Shown: one piece after another, positions 51,955-59,583 of the stretch
How positions within the stretch are numbered: the first letter of the stretch is position 1
Layout: each line of letters starts with the position of its first letter
Origin: an uncultured bacterium
GTDB lineage: Bacteria; Bacteroidota; Bacteroidia; Bacteroidales; Bacteroidaceae
Length of the DNA stretch: 64,000 nt
Reading direction: 5' to 3'
NCBI GenBank assembly: GCA_905215345.1
Contig: CAJMPR010000002.1
Coordinates: 248,001 to 312,000 of the forward strand
The notes under the pieces: model-generated
Seen by the model: only the letters and a program-made list of their open reading frames with translations
The model's database searches: none
Told to the model about the DNA's origin: nothing
Translations under genes and position numbers: made by a program

Positions 51955-53202
51955 ATGACGAAAGCGGAAATACAACAAATAAAATTACGTTTTGGTATCA
52001 TTGGTAATAACGAGGCACTATTACGTGCCATCGATATTGCTATTCAGGTAGCTCCTACCGACTTGTCAGTGCTGATTACCGGTGAGAGTGGAGTGGGTAA
52101 GGAAAGTTTTCCACAGATAATTCACCAATACAGCCGGAGAAAGCATGGACAATACATTGCCGTAAACTGTGGTGCCATTCCTGAAGGGACGATTGACTCC
52201 GAACTCTTCGGGCATGAGAAAGGTGCGTTTACCGGAGCTATCGGTGAACGGAAAGGTTACTTCGGCGAAGCGAACGGAGGGACTATTTTTCTGGATGAGG
52301 TAGGTGAGCTTCCTTTGCCTACACAAGCCCGTCTGCTTCGTGTACTCGAGACAGGGGAGTTTATCAAAGTCGGTTCTTCCAAAGTGGAGAAGACGGATGT
52401 CCGTATCGTGGCGGCTACCAATGTGAATCTGACACAAGCCATTGCTGACGGACGTTTCCGTGAAGACCTGTATTACCGTTTGAATACGGTTCCTATCCAA
52501 ATACCGCCTTTGCGTGAGCGGGGAGAGGATGTTGTATTGCTGTTCCGTAAGTTTGCATCTGACTTTGCGGAGAAATACCGCATGCCTGCCATCCAACTGA
52601 CTGAAGATGGCAAACAGATGTTGTTATCATATTCATGGCCCGGTAACGTGCGCCAGTTGAAGAATATCACGGAGCAGATTTCCATCATTGAAACTAACCG
52701 TGAAATCAATGCTACGATTTTGAAAGGTTATCTGCCTGAACAAATTAACACGCAACGCCTGCCGGCATTGTTCGGTGTAAAAGAAAGCAAGAGCTTTGAG
52801 AGTGAGCGGGAAATACTTTATCAGGTACTTTTCGATATGCGTCAGGATGTGACGGAACTGAAAAAATTGGTACATGAGATTATGACGGAACGGGCAGTTG
52901 TCGGTAATAAGGCGGTTCCGCCTGCTACTTTTTATGCGTCGACTCCTGCTGTGGTAACTTCAGTACCTGCCGGAGTACCCACTATCATACACCCTTCTGT
53001 AAAGTCGGCTCCTGAAATGGACGATGATATTCAAGATACGGAGGAATATGTGGAAGAATCTCTTTCACTGGATGAGGCGGAGAAAGAAATGATACGCAAA
53101 GCACTTGAAAAACATCATGGAAAGCGCAAAAGTGCAGCTAAAGATTTGAATATTTCAGAGCGCACACTATACAGAAAGATAAAAGAATATGGATTGGATT
53201 AA
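51955..53202 (+). CDS. Sigma-54-dependent transcriptional activator without sensor domain
   Basis: 415 residues. The AAA+ domain starts almost at once (FGIIGNNEALLRAI). Walker A is GESGVGKES, the sigma-54 contact loop is GHEKGAFTGAIGE, Walker B is GTIFLDEVGELP, and the arginine finger region is DGRFREDLYYRLN. A linker of about 130 residues (STPAVVTSVPAGVPTI) leads to a Fis-type helix-turn-helix (KRKSAAKDLNISERTLYRKIKEYGLD). No receiver, GAF or PAS domain is present. It begins 1 bp after pdxA and overlaps lptE by 14 bp, an odd place for a regulator, so it may control this envelope operon or respond to a partner protein. Confidence 0.9.
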   Translation: MTKAEIQQIKLRFGIIGNNEALLRAIDIAIQVAPTDLSVLITGESGVGKESFPQIIHQYSRRKHGQYIAVNCGAIPEGTIDSELFGHEKGAFTGAIGERKGYFGEANGGTIFLDEVGELPLPTQARLLRVLETGEFIKVGSSKVEKTDVRIVAATNVNLTQAIADGRFREDLYYRLNTVPIQIPPLRERGEDVVLLFRKFASDFAEKYRMPAIQLTEDGKQMLLSYSWPGNVRQLKNITEQISIIETNREINATILKGYLPEQINTQRLPALFGVKESKSFESEREILYQVLFDMRQDVTELKKLVHEIMTERAVVGNKAVPPATFYASTPAVVTSVPAGVPTIIHPSVKSAPEMDDDIQDTEEYVEESLSLDEAEKEMIRKALEKHHGKRKSAAKDLNISERTLYRKIKEYGLD

Positions 53203-53713
53203 AAAAATAACACTGGTAGCAGCGTTAGTAGGATTGGTGTGCGTGGTATATTCCTGCCGCATTTCTCTGGGACTTGCTCCGATTAGCTCTATTGACTACA
53301 GCAAAGTTAAAACAATTACGATTGCCGAGTTCCCTAACCGTGCCGAATACGTCTATGCCCCTATGACAACAGAGTTCAACCAGAAGTTGAAAGATATGTT
53401 TATCCAGCAGACACGTCTGAAGTTGGTGAATGCCAACGGTGATTTGGATATTGATGGCGAGATAACCGGTTACAACCAGTATAACGAATCTGTTGCTGCC
53501 GACGGTTATGCTTCCAAAGTGAAGTTGACTATGACCGTCAACGTACGTTTTGTTAACAACACCAATCACGAGGAAGACTTTGAACAGCAGTTTTCTGCTT
53601 TCCAGACGTATGATTCGTCCTTGTTGCTGACCGATGTACAGGACGATTTGATAAACAAGATGATAAAAGATATCACGGAACAGATATTTAACGCAACCGT
53701 AGCTAACTGGTAA
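53189..53713 (+). CDS. lptE: LPS assembly lipoprotein LptE
   Basis: 174 residues. The signal sequence ends at a lipobox-like VCVVYSC; the mature LptE fold has YSKVKTITIAEFPNRAEYVYAPM, LVNANGDLDIDGEITGYNQYN and TDVQDDLINKMIKDITEQIF. It plugs the LptD barrel and helps LPS reach the cell surface. The start overlaps the regulator gene by 14 bp. Confidence 0.88.
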   Translation: MDWIKKITLVAALVGLVCVVYSCRISLGLAPISSIDYSKVKTITIAEFPNRAEYVYAPMTTEFNQKLKDMFIQQTRLKLVNANGDLDIDGEITGYNQYNESVAADGYASKVKLTMTVNVRFVNNTNHEEDFEQQFSAFQTYDSSLLLTDVQDDLINKMIKDITEQIFNATVANW

Positions 53714-53716
53714 GGA

Positions 53717-54511
53717 ATGACTTCTGCACATTTGCAACAATGGATTCAGCATCCCGAAACGCTGGATAGGGACACTTTGTACGAACTCCGCACGTTAGTG
53801 GCCCGTTATCCCTATTTTCAGTCGCTCAGGTTGCTGTATCTCAAGAACCTATACTTGTTGCACGATATTACATTCGGTGCGGAGCTGCGTAAAGCGGTAT
53901 TGTATGTGGCCGACCGTCGTGTCCTATTTCATCTGATTGAGGGAGACCGTTATACGTTGAAATCCCATCAATCTCCTTTGCTTTCATCTAAAGTGTTGGA
54001 AGAAGAGCCGAACATAGACCGTACCCTTTCTTTGATTGACGCTTTCCTTGCTACTGTTCCCGAAGAACATACCCAAATTACGGAGCTGGACTATGCTATG
54101 GACTATACTTCTTTCCTGATGAAAGATGATGAACAGTCGGCTTCCGCACAGGCTGGAGGGGAAGAAACGCCCCGGTTGCGGGGACATGAACTGATTGACG
54201 GTTTTATCCTCAAAAGCGAGACTACCGAAATCTCCGTGCGCGAGAAACCCGTACCCCCTGAAGAGTCCGAACTACCTTCGGAACTATCCAAAGAAGAAGG
54301 GGAAATGACATCGGATTCAATCGGGGAAGATAGCATTGATGATAGCTGCTTCACAGAAACTTTGGCCAAAATCTACATTAAACAGCGCAGATATGATAAA
54401 GCACTTGAAATTATTAAAAAATTAAGTTTGAATTATCCAAAAAAAAATGCTTACTTTGCAGACCAAATTAGATTTTTGGAGAAATTGATTATTAACGCTA
54501 AATCAAAATAA
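53717..54511 (+). CDS. TPR-like protein of unknown function
   Basis: 264 residues with no signal peptide. The N-terminus (DTLYELRTLVARYPYFQSLRLLYLKNLYLL) and C-terminus (CFTETLAKIYIKQRRYDKALEIIKKLSLNYP) each look like TPR-type helical pairs; between them lies an acidic, Ser/Glu-rich linker (PPEESELPSELSKEEGEM). Found between lptE and secG, so a link to envelope assembly is possible but unproven. Confidence 0.75.
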   Translation: MTSAHLQQWIQHPETLDRDTLYELRTLVARYPYFQSLRLLYLKNLYLLHDITFGAELRKAVLYVADRRVLFHLIEGDRYTLKSHQSPLLSSKVLEEEPNIDRTLSLIDAFLATVPEEHTQITELDYAMDYTSFLMKDDEQSASAQAGGEETPRLRGHELIDGFILKSETTEISVREKPVPPEESELPSELSKEEGEMTSDSIGEDSIDDSCFTETLAKIYIKQRRYDKALEIIKKLSLNYPKKNAYFADQIRFLEKLIINAKSK

Positions 54512-54515
54512 CAAA

Positions 54516-54911
54516 ATGTACTTATTATTAGTTATCTTAATGGTGATTGCATCCGTGATGATGTGTTTCATTGTGTTGATTCAGAATTCCAAAGGCGGTG
54601 GTCTGGCTTCGGGTTTCTCATCATCCAATCAAATCATGGGTGTACGCAAGACTACTGACTTCCTGGAAAAGGCAACATGGGGCCTCGCTGTATTTTTGGT
54701 GGTGATGAGTGTTGCTTCAGCTTACGTAATTCCTACCGTGTCTCACAAGAGTGGTGACGTGATTATGGAACAGGCACAACAAGAAGAAAAAACAAATCCG
54801 TATAACATGCCCGTAGGTACGGCTGCTCCGCAGGCTGAAACTCCTGCCGCAACCACTGCTCCGGCTGCTACTCCTGCACCTGCCGCAACAGACGACTCTG
54901 CGGAAAATTGA
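54516..54911 (+). CDS. secG: Preprotein translocase subunit SecG
   Basis: 131 residues. Two membrane segments flank the conserved SecG stretch: YLLLVILMVIASVMMCFIVLIQNSKGGGLASGFSSS (shown as two parts, a span then NSKGGGLASGF) and ATWGLAVFLVVMSVASAYV. The tail is rich in Ala, Pro and Thr (PAATTAPAATPAPAA). Final gene of the operon, followed by a strong terminator. Confidence 0.92.
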   Translation: MYLLLVILMVIASVMMCFIVLIQNSKGGGLASGFSSSNQIMGVRKTTDFLEKATWGLAVFLVVMSVASAYVIPTVSHKSGDVIMEQAQQEEKTNPYNMPVGTAAPQAETPAATTAPAATPAPAATDDSAEN

Positions 54912-54938
54912 TAGTAGATTAATCTATTTTTATATCCG

Positions 54939-54984
54939 GCGGAATTGCGCAACTATTACTATTGCGCAATTCCGCTGTTTTTTT
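54939..54984 (+). terminator. Terminator of the secG operon
   Basis: GCGGAATTGCGCAA (54939-54952) pairs with TTGCGCAATTCCGC (54962-54975), then a run of T residues. Confidence 0.93.
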
Positions 54985-55019
54985 TGTTTGAATATGAATG
55001 AGCATAACTTATATTTAGC

Positions 55020-55027
55020 TATTTTTG
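55020..55027 (+). promoter_or_regulatory. -7 box of the MFS-PqqD pair
   Basis: TATTTTTG, 51 bp before the chosen ATG at 55079. Confidence 0.5.
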
Positions 55028-55078
55028 CACTTATGTTTAGAATCTATTTACTACTATAAATTAACATATTATTTAGAA

Positions 55079-56743
55079 ATGACAACTACTGACAAAATTC
55101 ATCAGACGTTGCGCGATTCAGCAAGCGTACGCTGGATGGTGTTGCTGCTTTTAGCTTTCGCCATGTTCTGTTCATATATTTTTATGGACATACTTTCACC
55201 TATTAAGGACTTGATGCAGTCTACACGTGGCTGGGATTCAACCGCGTTTGGTACGATGCAAGGTTCTGAGACATTCCTTAATGTATTTGTGTTTTTCCTC
55301 ATTTTCGCAGGTATTATCCTCGATAAAATGGGGGTACGTTTCACGGCAGTCCTTTCCGGTGTTGTGATGCTTATAGGTGCTACCATTAATTGGTATGCGG
55401 TGACTGATAGTTTTCAGGGAAGTGGTCTTCAAACCTGGTTCACTAATAATCTGAATTATATTCCTGGCTTCGATGAACTCGGCATTTCTCCGTTTTACAA
55501 AGGTATGCCGGCATCAGCTAAGTTTGCGGCAATAGGCTTCATGATATTTGGTTGTGGAGTTGAAATGGCGGGTATCACAGTTTCCCGTGGTATTGTTAAG
55601 TGGTTTAAAGGTCGTGAAATGGCTCTTGCTATGGGTTCGGAAATGGCCCTTGCCCGTTTGGGAGTAGCTACTTGCATGATATTCTCTCCGGTGTTTGCTA
55701 AGTTGGGTGGTGTCATTGATGTTTCCCGTTCAGTGGCATTTGGAGTTGTCCTGCTGTTTATTGCACTCATCATGTTTATTGTTTACTTTTTCATGGACAA
55801 GAAACTTGATGCTCAGACCGGTGAAGCCGAGGAGAAAGACGACCCGTTCAAGATTAGTGACCTCGGTACTATTCTTTCAAGTAGCGGTTTCTGGTTGGTA
55901 GCACTTCTCTGTGTGCTTTATTACTCTGCTATCTTCCCATTCCAGAAGTATGCTGTAAATATGCTGCAATGTAATTTGATTTTCAAGGAAGTTCCTGCCG
56001 GTTCCTTTTGGGGTACTAATACGGTGACAATCATTCAATATTGCATTATGCTTGTCGTTGCAGGTGCTTCTTTTGCAAGTAATTTTATGAAGAAAACCAG
56101 TCTGAAATACGGTATGCTTACTCTTGCCGGTTTGTTACTGGTGGTTTTCTGTTATATGGGATATATGCGCCAAAGCGCTGAAACCGTATTTGCCGTATTC
56201 CCTTTGCTTGCTGTCGGCATTACTCCGATACTTGGCAACTATGTTGACCATAAAGGTAAGGCGGCCTCCATGCTTGTAATAGGCTCTCTACTACTTATTG
56301 TCTGTCATCTTACCTTTGCGTTTGTACTTCCGCAGTTCAGAGACAATGCGATTGGCGGTATCATCATTGCCTATCTTACCATATTGGTGTTAGGGGCAAG
56401 CTTCTCGTTGGTACCTGCGTCTCTATGGCCCAGTGTTCCAAAGTTGGTTGATGCCAAAATTATAGGTAGTGCTTATGCGCTGATTTTTTGGGTTCAGAAT
56501 ATTGGACTTTGGCTTTTCCCGCTTCTTATCGGTAAAGTGCTTGATAAGACCAATAGCCAGCTTGTGGCTGACTTGAAGAGTGGTTTGATTACTCCTGAAG
56601 AGGCTGCCGTTTCCTATGACTACACTGCACCGCTTGTGATGCTTGCCTGTCTTGGCGTTGCCGCTTTGGTACTGGGACTTATTCTTAAGGTAGTTGATAA
56701 AAAGAAAGGTCTTGGCCTGGAAGAACCCAACATAAAGGACTGA
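55079..56743 (+). CDS. MFS transporter
   Basis: 554 residues with about 12 membrane segments and a larger than usual loop after span 2 (SFQGSGLQTWFTNNLNYIPGFDEL). MFS signatures include GRIVKWFKGREMALAMGSEMALARLG-type sequence (seen as GIVKWFKGREMALAMG) and LDKMGVRFTAVLSG. The substrate is not apparent. The open frame extends to 55025, but the ATG at 55079 comes after the -7 box leader and starts MTTTDKIHQTLRD. PqqD-like gene follows after 7 bp. Confidence 0.85.
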   Translation: MTTTDKIHQTLRDSASVRWMVLLLLAFAMFCSYIFMDILSPIKDLMQSTRGWDSTAFGTMQGSETFLNVFVFFLIFAGIILDKMGVRFTAVLSGVVMLIGATINWYAVTDSFQGSGLQTWFTNNLNYIPGFDELGISPFYKGMPASAKFAAIGFMIFGCGVEMAGITVSRGIVKWFKGREMALAMGSEMALARLGVATCMIFSPVFAKLGGVIDVSRSVAFGVVLLFIALIMFIVYFFMDKKLDAQTGEAEEKDDPFKISDLGTILSSSGFWLVALLCVLYYSAIFPFQKYAVNMLQCNLIFKEVPAGSFWGTNTVTIIQYCIMLVVAGASFASNFMKKTSLKYGMLTLAGLLLVVFCYMGYMRQSAETVFAVFPLLAVGITPILGNYVDHKGKAASMLVIGSLLLIVCHLTFAFVLPQFRDNAIGGIIIAYLTILVLGASFSLVPASLWPSVPKLVDAKIIGSAYALIFWVQNIGLWLFPLLIGKVLDKTNSQLVADLKSGLITPEEAAVSYDYTAPLVMLACLGVAALVLGLILKVVDKKKGLGLEEPNIKD

Positions 56744-56750
56744 TAGCTAC

Positions 56751-57101
56751 ATGCCGGATACGAAGGAAAAAGTAAATCTACTGGATGTTGTTCCCGTTCA
56801 ATGTGGACATATTACGACCGAATGGGAGGGTGAGAAAGTTATTCTCGCCTTTCCGCGGTTCAAGTATGAATGGATGCGCCGTTTCTTGCTGCCGAAAGGT
56901 ATGTCTCCTGATATTCATGTGACGTTGGAAGAACATGGCACTGCCGTGTGGCGTTTGATTGACGGACAGCGGACTGTACAGGAAATCATCTCACAACTTA
57001 CCGAATACTTTCCTGATGAAAAGGATTATCCGTCACGCATTGCGACTTATATTATGCAGTTGGAAAAGGATGGATTTATTCAACTGAAAGTTAGATGTTA
57101 A
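56751..57101 (+). CDS. PqqD family protein (peptide-recognition-element type)
   Basis: 116 residues. The C-terminal part (EEHGTAVWRLIDGQRTVQEIISQLTEYFP, then YPSRIATYIMQLEKDGFIQ) is the winged-helix PqqD/RRE fold which binds precursor peptides next to radical SAM enzymes. None of those enzymes nor a short precursor peptide is nearby. It is 7 bp downstream of the MFS gene, so the pair may act together; the link is inference. Confidence 0.8.
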   Translation: MPDTKEKVNLLDVVPVQCGHITTEWEGEKVILAFPRFKYEWMRRFLLPKGMSPDIHVTLEEHGTAVWRLIDGQRTVQEIISQLTEYFPDEKDYPSRIATYIMQLEKDGFIQLKVRC

Positions 57102-57115
57102 AAACGAAAAAAGGA

Positions 57116-57166
57116 AGGGCTGCGCTATCTGTGATATTCACTACATAGCGCAGCCCTTTCTTTTTA
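57116..57166. terminator. Terminator after the PqqD gene
   Basis: AAGGGCTGCGCTAT (57116-57129) pairs perfectly with ATAGCGCAGCCCTT (57146-57159), then TCTTTTT. It lies between convergent genes. Confidence 0.93.
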
Positions 57167-57183
57167 TTCTCAATTTATCTCTT

Positions 57184-58236
57184 TTAATTATCCGTTCTGT
57201 CTACCTTTATCAGTCCTCCTGTTGCCGTATCGAAGAGTACTTTAACGGTAGAATTCTTATTGAACAATACGGGTGCAAGGTATTCTATCGTACCGAACTG
57301 TGTGATAGGCAATTCTTCATCAAATAACTTTTTATTGTCTCCGGTAAGTGTAATGTGTGCTCTTCCCGGAACATTGTAGGCTATTCCGTCCACCTTCTTC
57401 TTCCCGTCGTCGGCAGGGATAACAGGTGTTTTCAAATCCGTTACGCTGATATAGTATGGTTCACCCGCAAGGTCATCGTTGGCAACCACACCCAGGCGCT
57501 TGGAGAAACGGAACGCTACTTCGTTATTCATCTCTTTGGGAGTTAAACGAATGGTCACGGTCTTAGGCTCATCTTTCACGGTGCCGGAGAACATTTCAGT
57601 CATGGCACGTTCCTGCAAGTTCAGATTGTCGAGCATGATTTTAAGTTGCGCACCGTCTTGGGGCATGTTATCGGCTTCACCACGTAAGAGGGCATTTTTG
57701 CTTTCACGGATACTGTAAATCTCTTTAGCTACCAATTCCGCCATTTTGGCTCTGGAGCTTGCCATCAATATCTCTTCCGTCAGGAATTTACGGGGGTCTA
57801 TGTTTTCTGTAGCTTCTGTTAGCTTGGTAGCCGGTATCTTGTTGCGGTCGCTGAGAGGCATGTTGATAGAACGTACAATACCGTCTTCGGTAAGCTCCAT
57901 CAACGGAGCTACCGTTTTATCTTTCAACTTCACGAAATATACATTATCCTTATCAGGTACACCGGCAGCACGCATTTGTATCTTGTCGATAGTCCAGTAG
58001 ATTTCAGGGTCGGCGGCTACATTGTTCAAGCGGAGATAGCGGTCGGCATATTTACTGAATTCTCCGGGCATATAGGTATGTTTGGTTGTTTCAATCACAA
58101 CCTCTATTTCGGTTTTGGGCAACAGGTAGGTCACTCCATAATCTTTACCACGCATTATACCGGTGGTAACGTCTGTCTGGGCATAGGTGCTTGTGGCGAT
58201 CAGCAGCCCGGCAAGCCATATCATTTTTTTCTTCAT
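57184..58236 (-). CDS. DUF4831 family protein
   Basis: 350 residues with a signal peptide (MKKKMIWLAGLLIATSTYAQ). The mature region opens GIMRGKDYGVTYLLPKTEIEVVIETTKHTYMPGEFSKYADRYL, in keeping with DUF4831. A short internal stretch, DPRKFLTEEILMASSRAKMAELVAKEIYSIRESKNALLRGEAD, is characteristic of this family. Function is unknown; likely periplasmic or on the outer membrane. Confidence 0.8.
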   Translation of the reverse strand: MKKKMIWLAGLLIATSTYAQTDVTTGIMRGKDYGVTYLLPKTEIEVVIETTKHTYMPGEFSKYADRYLRLNNVAADPEIYWTIDKIQMRAAGVPDKDNVYFVKLKDKTVAPLMELTEDGIVRSINMPLSDRNKIPATKLTEATENIDPRKFLTEEILMASSRAKMAELVAKEIYSIRESKNALLRGEADNMPQDGAQLKIMLDNLNLQERAMTEMFSGTVKDEPKTVTIRLTPKEMNNEVAFRFSKRLGVVANDDLAGEPYYISVTDLKTPVIPADDGKKKVDGIAYNVPGRAHITLTGDNKKLFDEELPITQFGTIEYLAPVLFNKNSTVKVLFDTATGGLIKVDRTDN

Positions 58237-58339
58237 ATCCTACAGTCAATTTATAACTATAATTTAGAAAACAAAGTTAATGAAGTTCTTTGTTCCCGGA
58301 AACTCCTTTACGAAAGATTAACTGATAGTAAGCTGTTAA

Positions 58340-58462
58340 AACCTCACCCCTAACCCCTCTCCCATGGAGAAGGGATGAAAATGTTTTTTATATATTGCTT
58401 TTCTGTTTGTTATCAGAGTAACTCCAGTCTCCCTCTCCTTGGGAGAGGGTTGGGGTGAGGTT
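58340..58462. repeat. CCTCACCCC-type inverted repeat
   Basis: AACCTCACCCC-AACCCC-TCTCCC-type left arm (58340-58363) and GGGAGAGGG-TTGGGGTGAGGTT right arm (58441-58462) are near-perfect complements; each arm contains its own smaller CTCTCC/GGAGAG hairpin. A related short hairpin is at 37506-37534. Confidence 0.75.
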
Positions 58463-58470
58463 CTCATTTC

Positions 58471-59577
58471 TTACTGGATAAACTGTACGCAAACGGGTTT
58501 ATCAGTTATAATATCCTGGTGGGTATCCATGAGCAGTCCGCTTTCGGCATCCCGTTTGAAGACCTGTATGCGGTTGCTGTCCCTGCATGCAGCGAGCAGA
58601 TACTTGCCGTTTGGAGTGATGTTGAAGTGTCGCGGATGGATTCCCGTAGGCTGATAACCTACTTTAGATAACTTACCGTTAACTGCATCGACGGCAAAAA
58701 TAGCAATACCGTCTTCTTTCAGGCGGTTGCTGGCATATAGATACTTGCCGTCGGGACTGAGGTGTATATCCGCACTGCCACGGGCTGCTACCGTATCGGC
58801 GGTGATTGTCTGTATCTGTTCCAGTTGGCCGTCGTCGTAACTGAAAGCGATTACCTTACCGGATAGTTCGTTGATGAGATAAGCGAATTTCCCGTTCGGG
58901 CTGAAGGTAAGATGCCGCGGACCGGAACCGGAGGCGATGTCAGTAGTTTCCACGGATGGATGCGGAATAATATCTTTAGGATGCAGCACGAATCGAAGAA
59001 TACGGTCGGCACTGAAATCGGTGGCGAAGACGTATTTTCCGTCCGGGGAGAAAATGGTACAGTGAATATGCGGCGCAATCTGGCGGGCGGCATCCGGGCC
59101 GGTTGCCATTCCTTCAAAGAGGGTATCTACCGGAGCTATCGAACCATTTTTGCTCAGAGGAAAGATAGACATTGTTCCACCGCTGTAATTAGCCGTTAAG
59201 ACCATTTTGCCGTTGGTGGCTACGTAGCAAGGGTCGGCACCGAGGGTACGTTCGGTATTGAGCAGGCGCAGCTTGCCTGTCTCTTTGTCGAAAGCAAGGG
59301 CGTTGAGAGAAGCTGTGCTGTCGTTCATTTCACTAACGGCATAGATAAACTTGCCGTCTTGGGACGGGGTGAGGTAGGAGGGGTTGGGCAGTTCCATTAC
59401 ACTGAGTGGAATGGCCGTTCCCGTTTCCTGATTGAAACGGAAAGAATAAATACCTTTGCTTGTCCCGTTGGTATAAGTACCTACCAACATGGAGAGCTCA
59501 TCTTGATTGCTTGTCACCTTCTTTGGGGCACAAGCAGCTACGCTTAATCCGAGCATGCAATAAAGGAGTTTCTTCAT
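58471..59577 (-). CDS. Lactonase family (6-phosphogluconolactonase-like) lipoprotein
   Basis: 368 residues. A lipobox (LSVAAC) follows a short signal sequence. The mature protein is a seven-bladed propeller of the Pgl/lactonase type: repeated blades such as PSYLTPSQDGKFIYAVSEM, HIHCTIFSPDGKYVFATDF, SGPRHLTFSPNGKFAYLINEL and DIHLSPDGKYLYASNRL. It is probably on the cell surface or in the periplasm. It begins 6 bp after the GH3 gene stop, so it is cotranscribed with the glycosidase; sugar-lactone hydrolysis could accompany the breakdown of oligosaccharides. Confidence 0.88.
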   Translation of the reverse strand: MKKLLYCMLGLSVAACAPKKVTSNQDELSMLVGTYTNGTSKGIYSFRFNQETGTAIPLSVMELPNPSYLTPSQDGKFIYAVSEMNDSTASLNALAFDKETGKLRLLNTERTLGADPCYVATNGKMVLTANYSGGTMSIFPLSKNGSIAPVDTLFEGMATGPDAARQIAPHIHCTIFSPDGKYVFATDFSADRILRFVLHPKDIIPHPSVETTDIASGSGPRHLTFSPNGKFAYLINELSGKVIAFSYDDGQLEQIQTITADTVAARGSADIHLSPDGKYLYASNRLKEDGIAIFAVDAVNGKLSKVGYQPTGIHPRHFNITPNGKYLLAACRDSNRIQVFKRDAESGLLMDTHQDIITDKPVCVQFIQ

Positions 59578-59583
59578 ACTATA

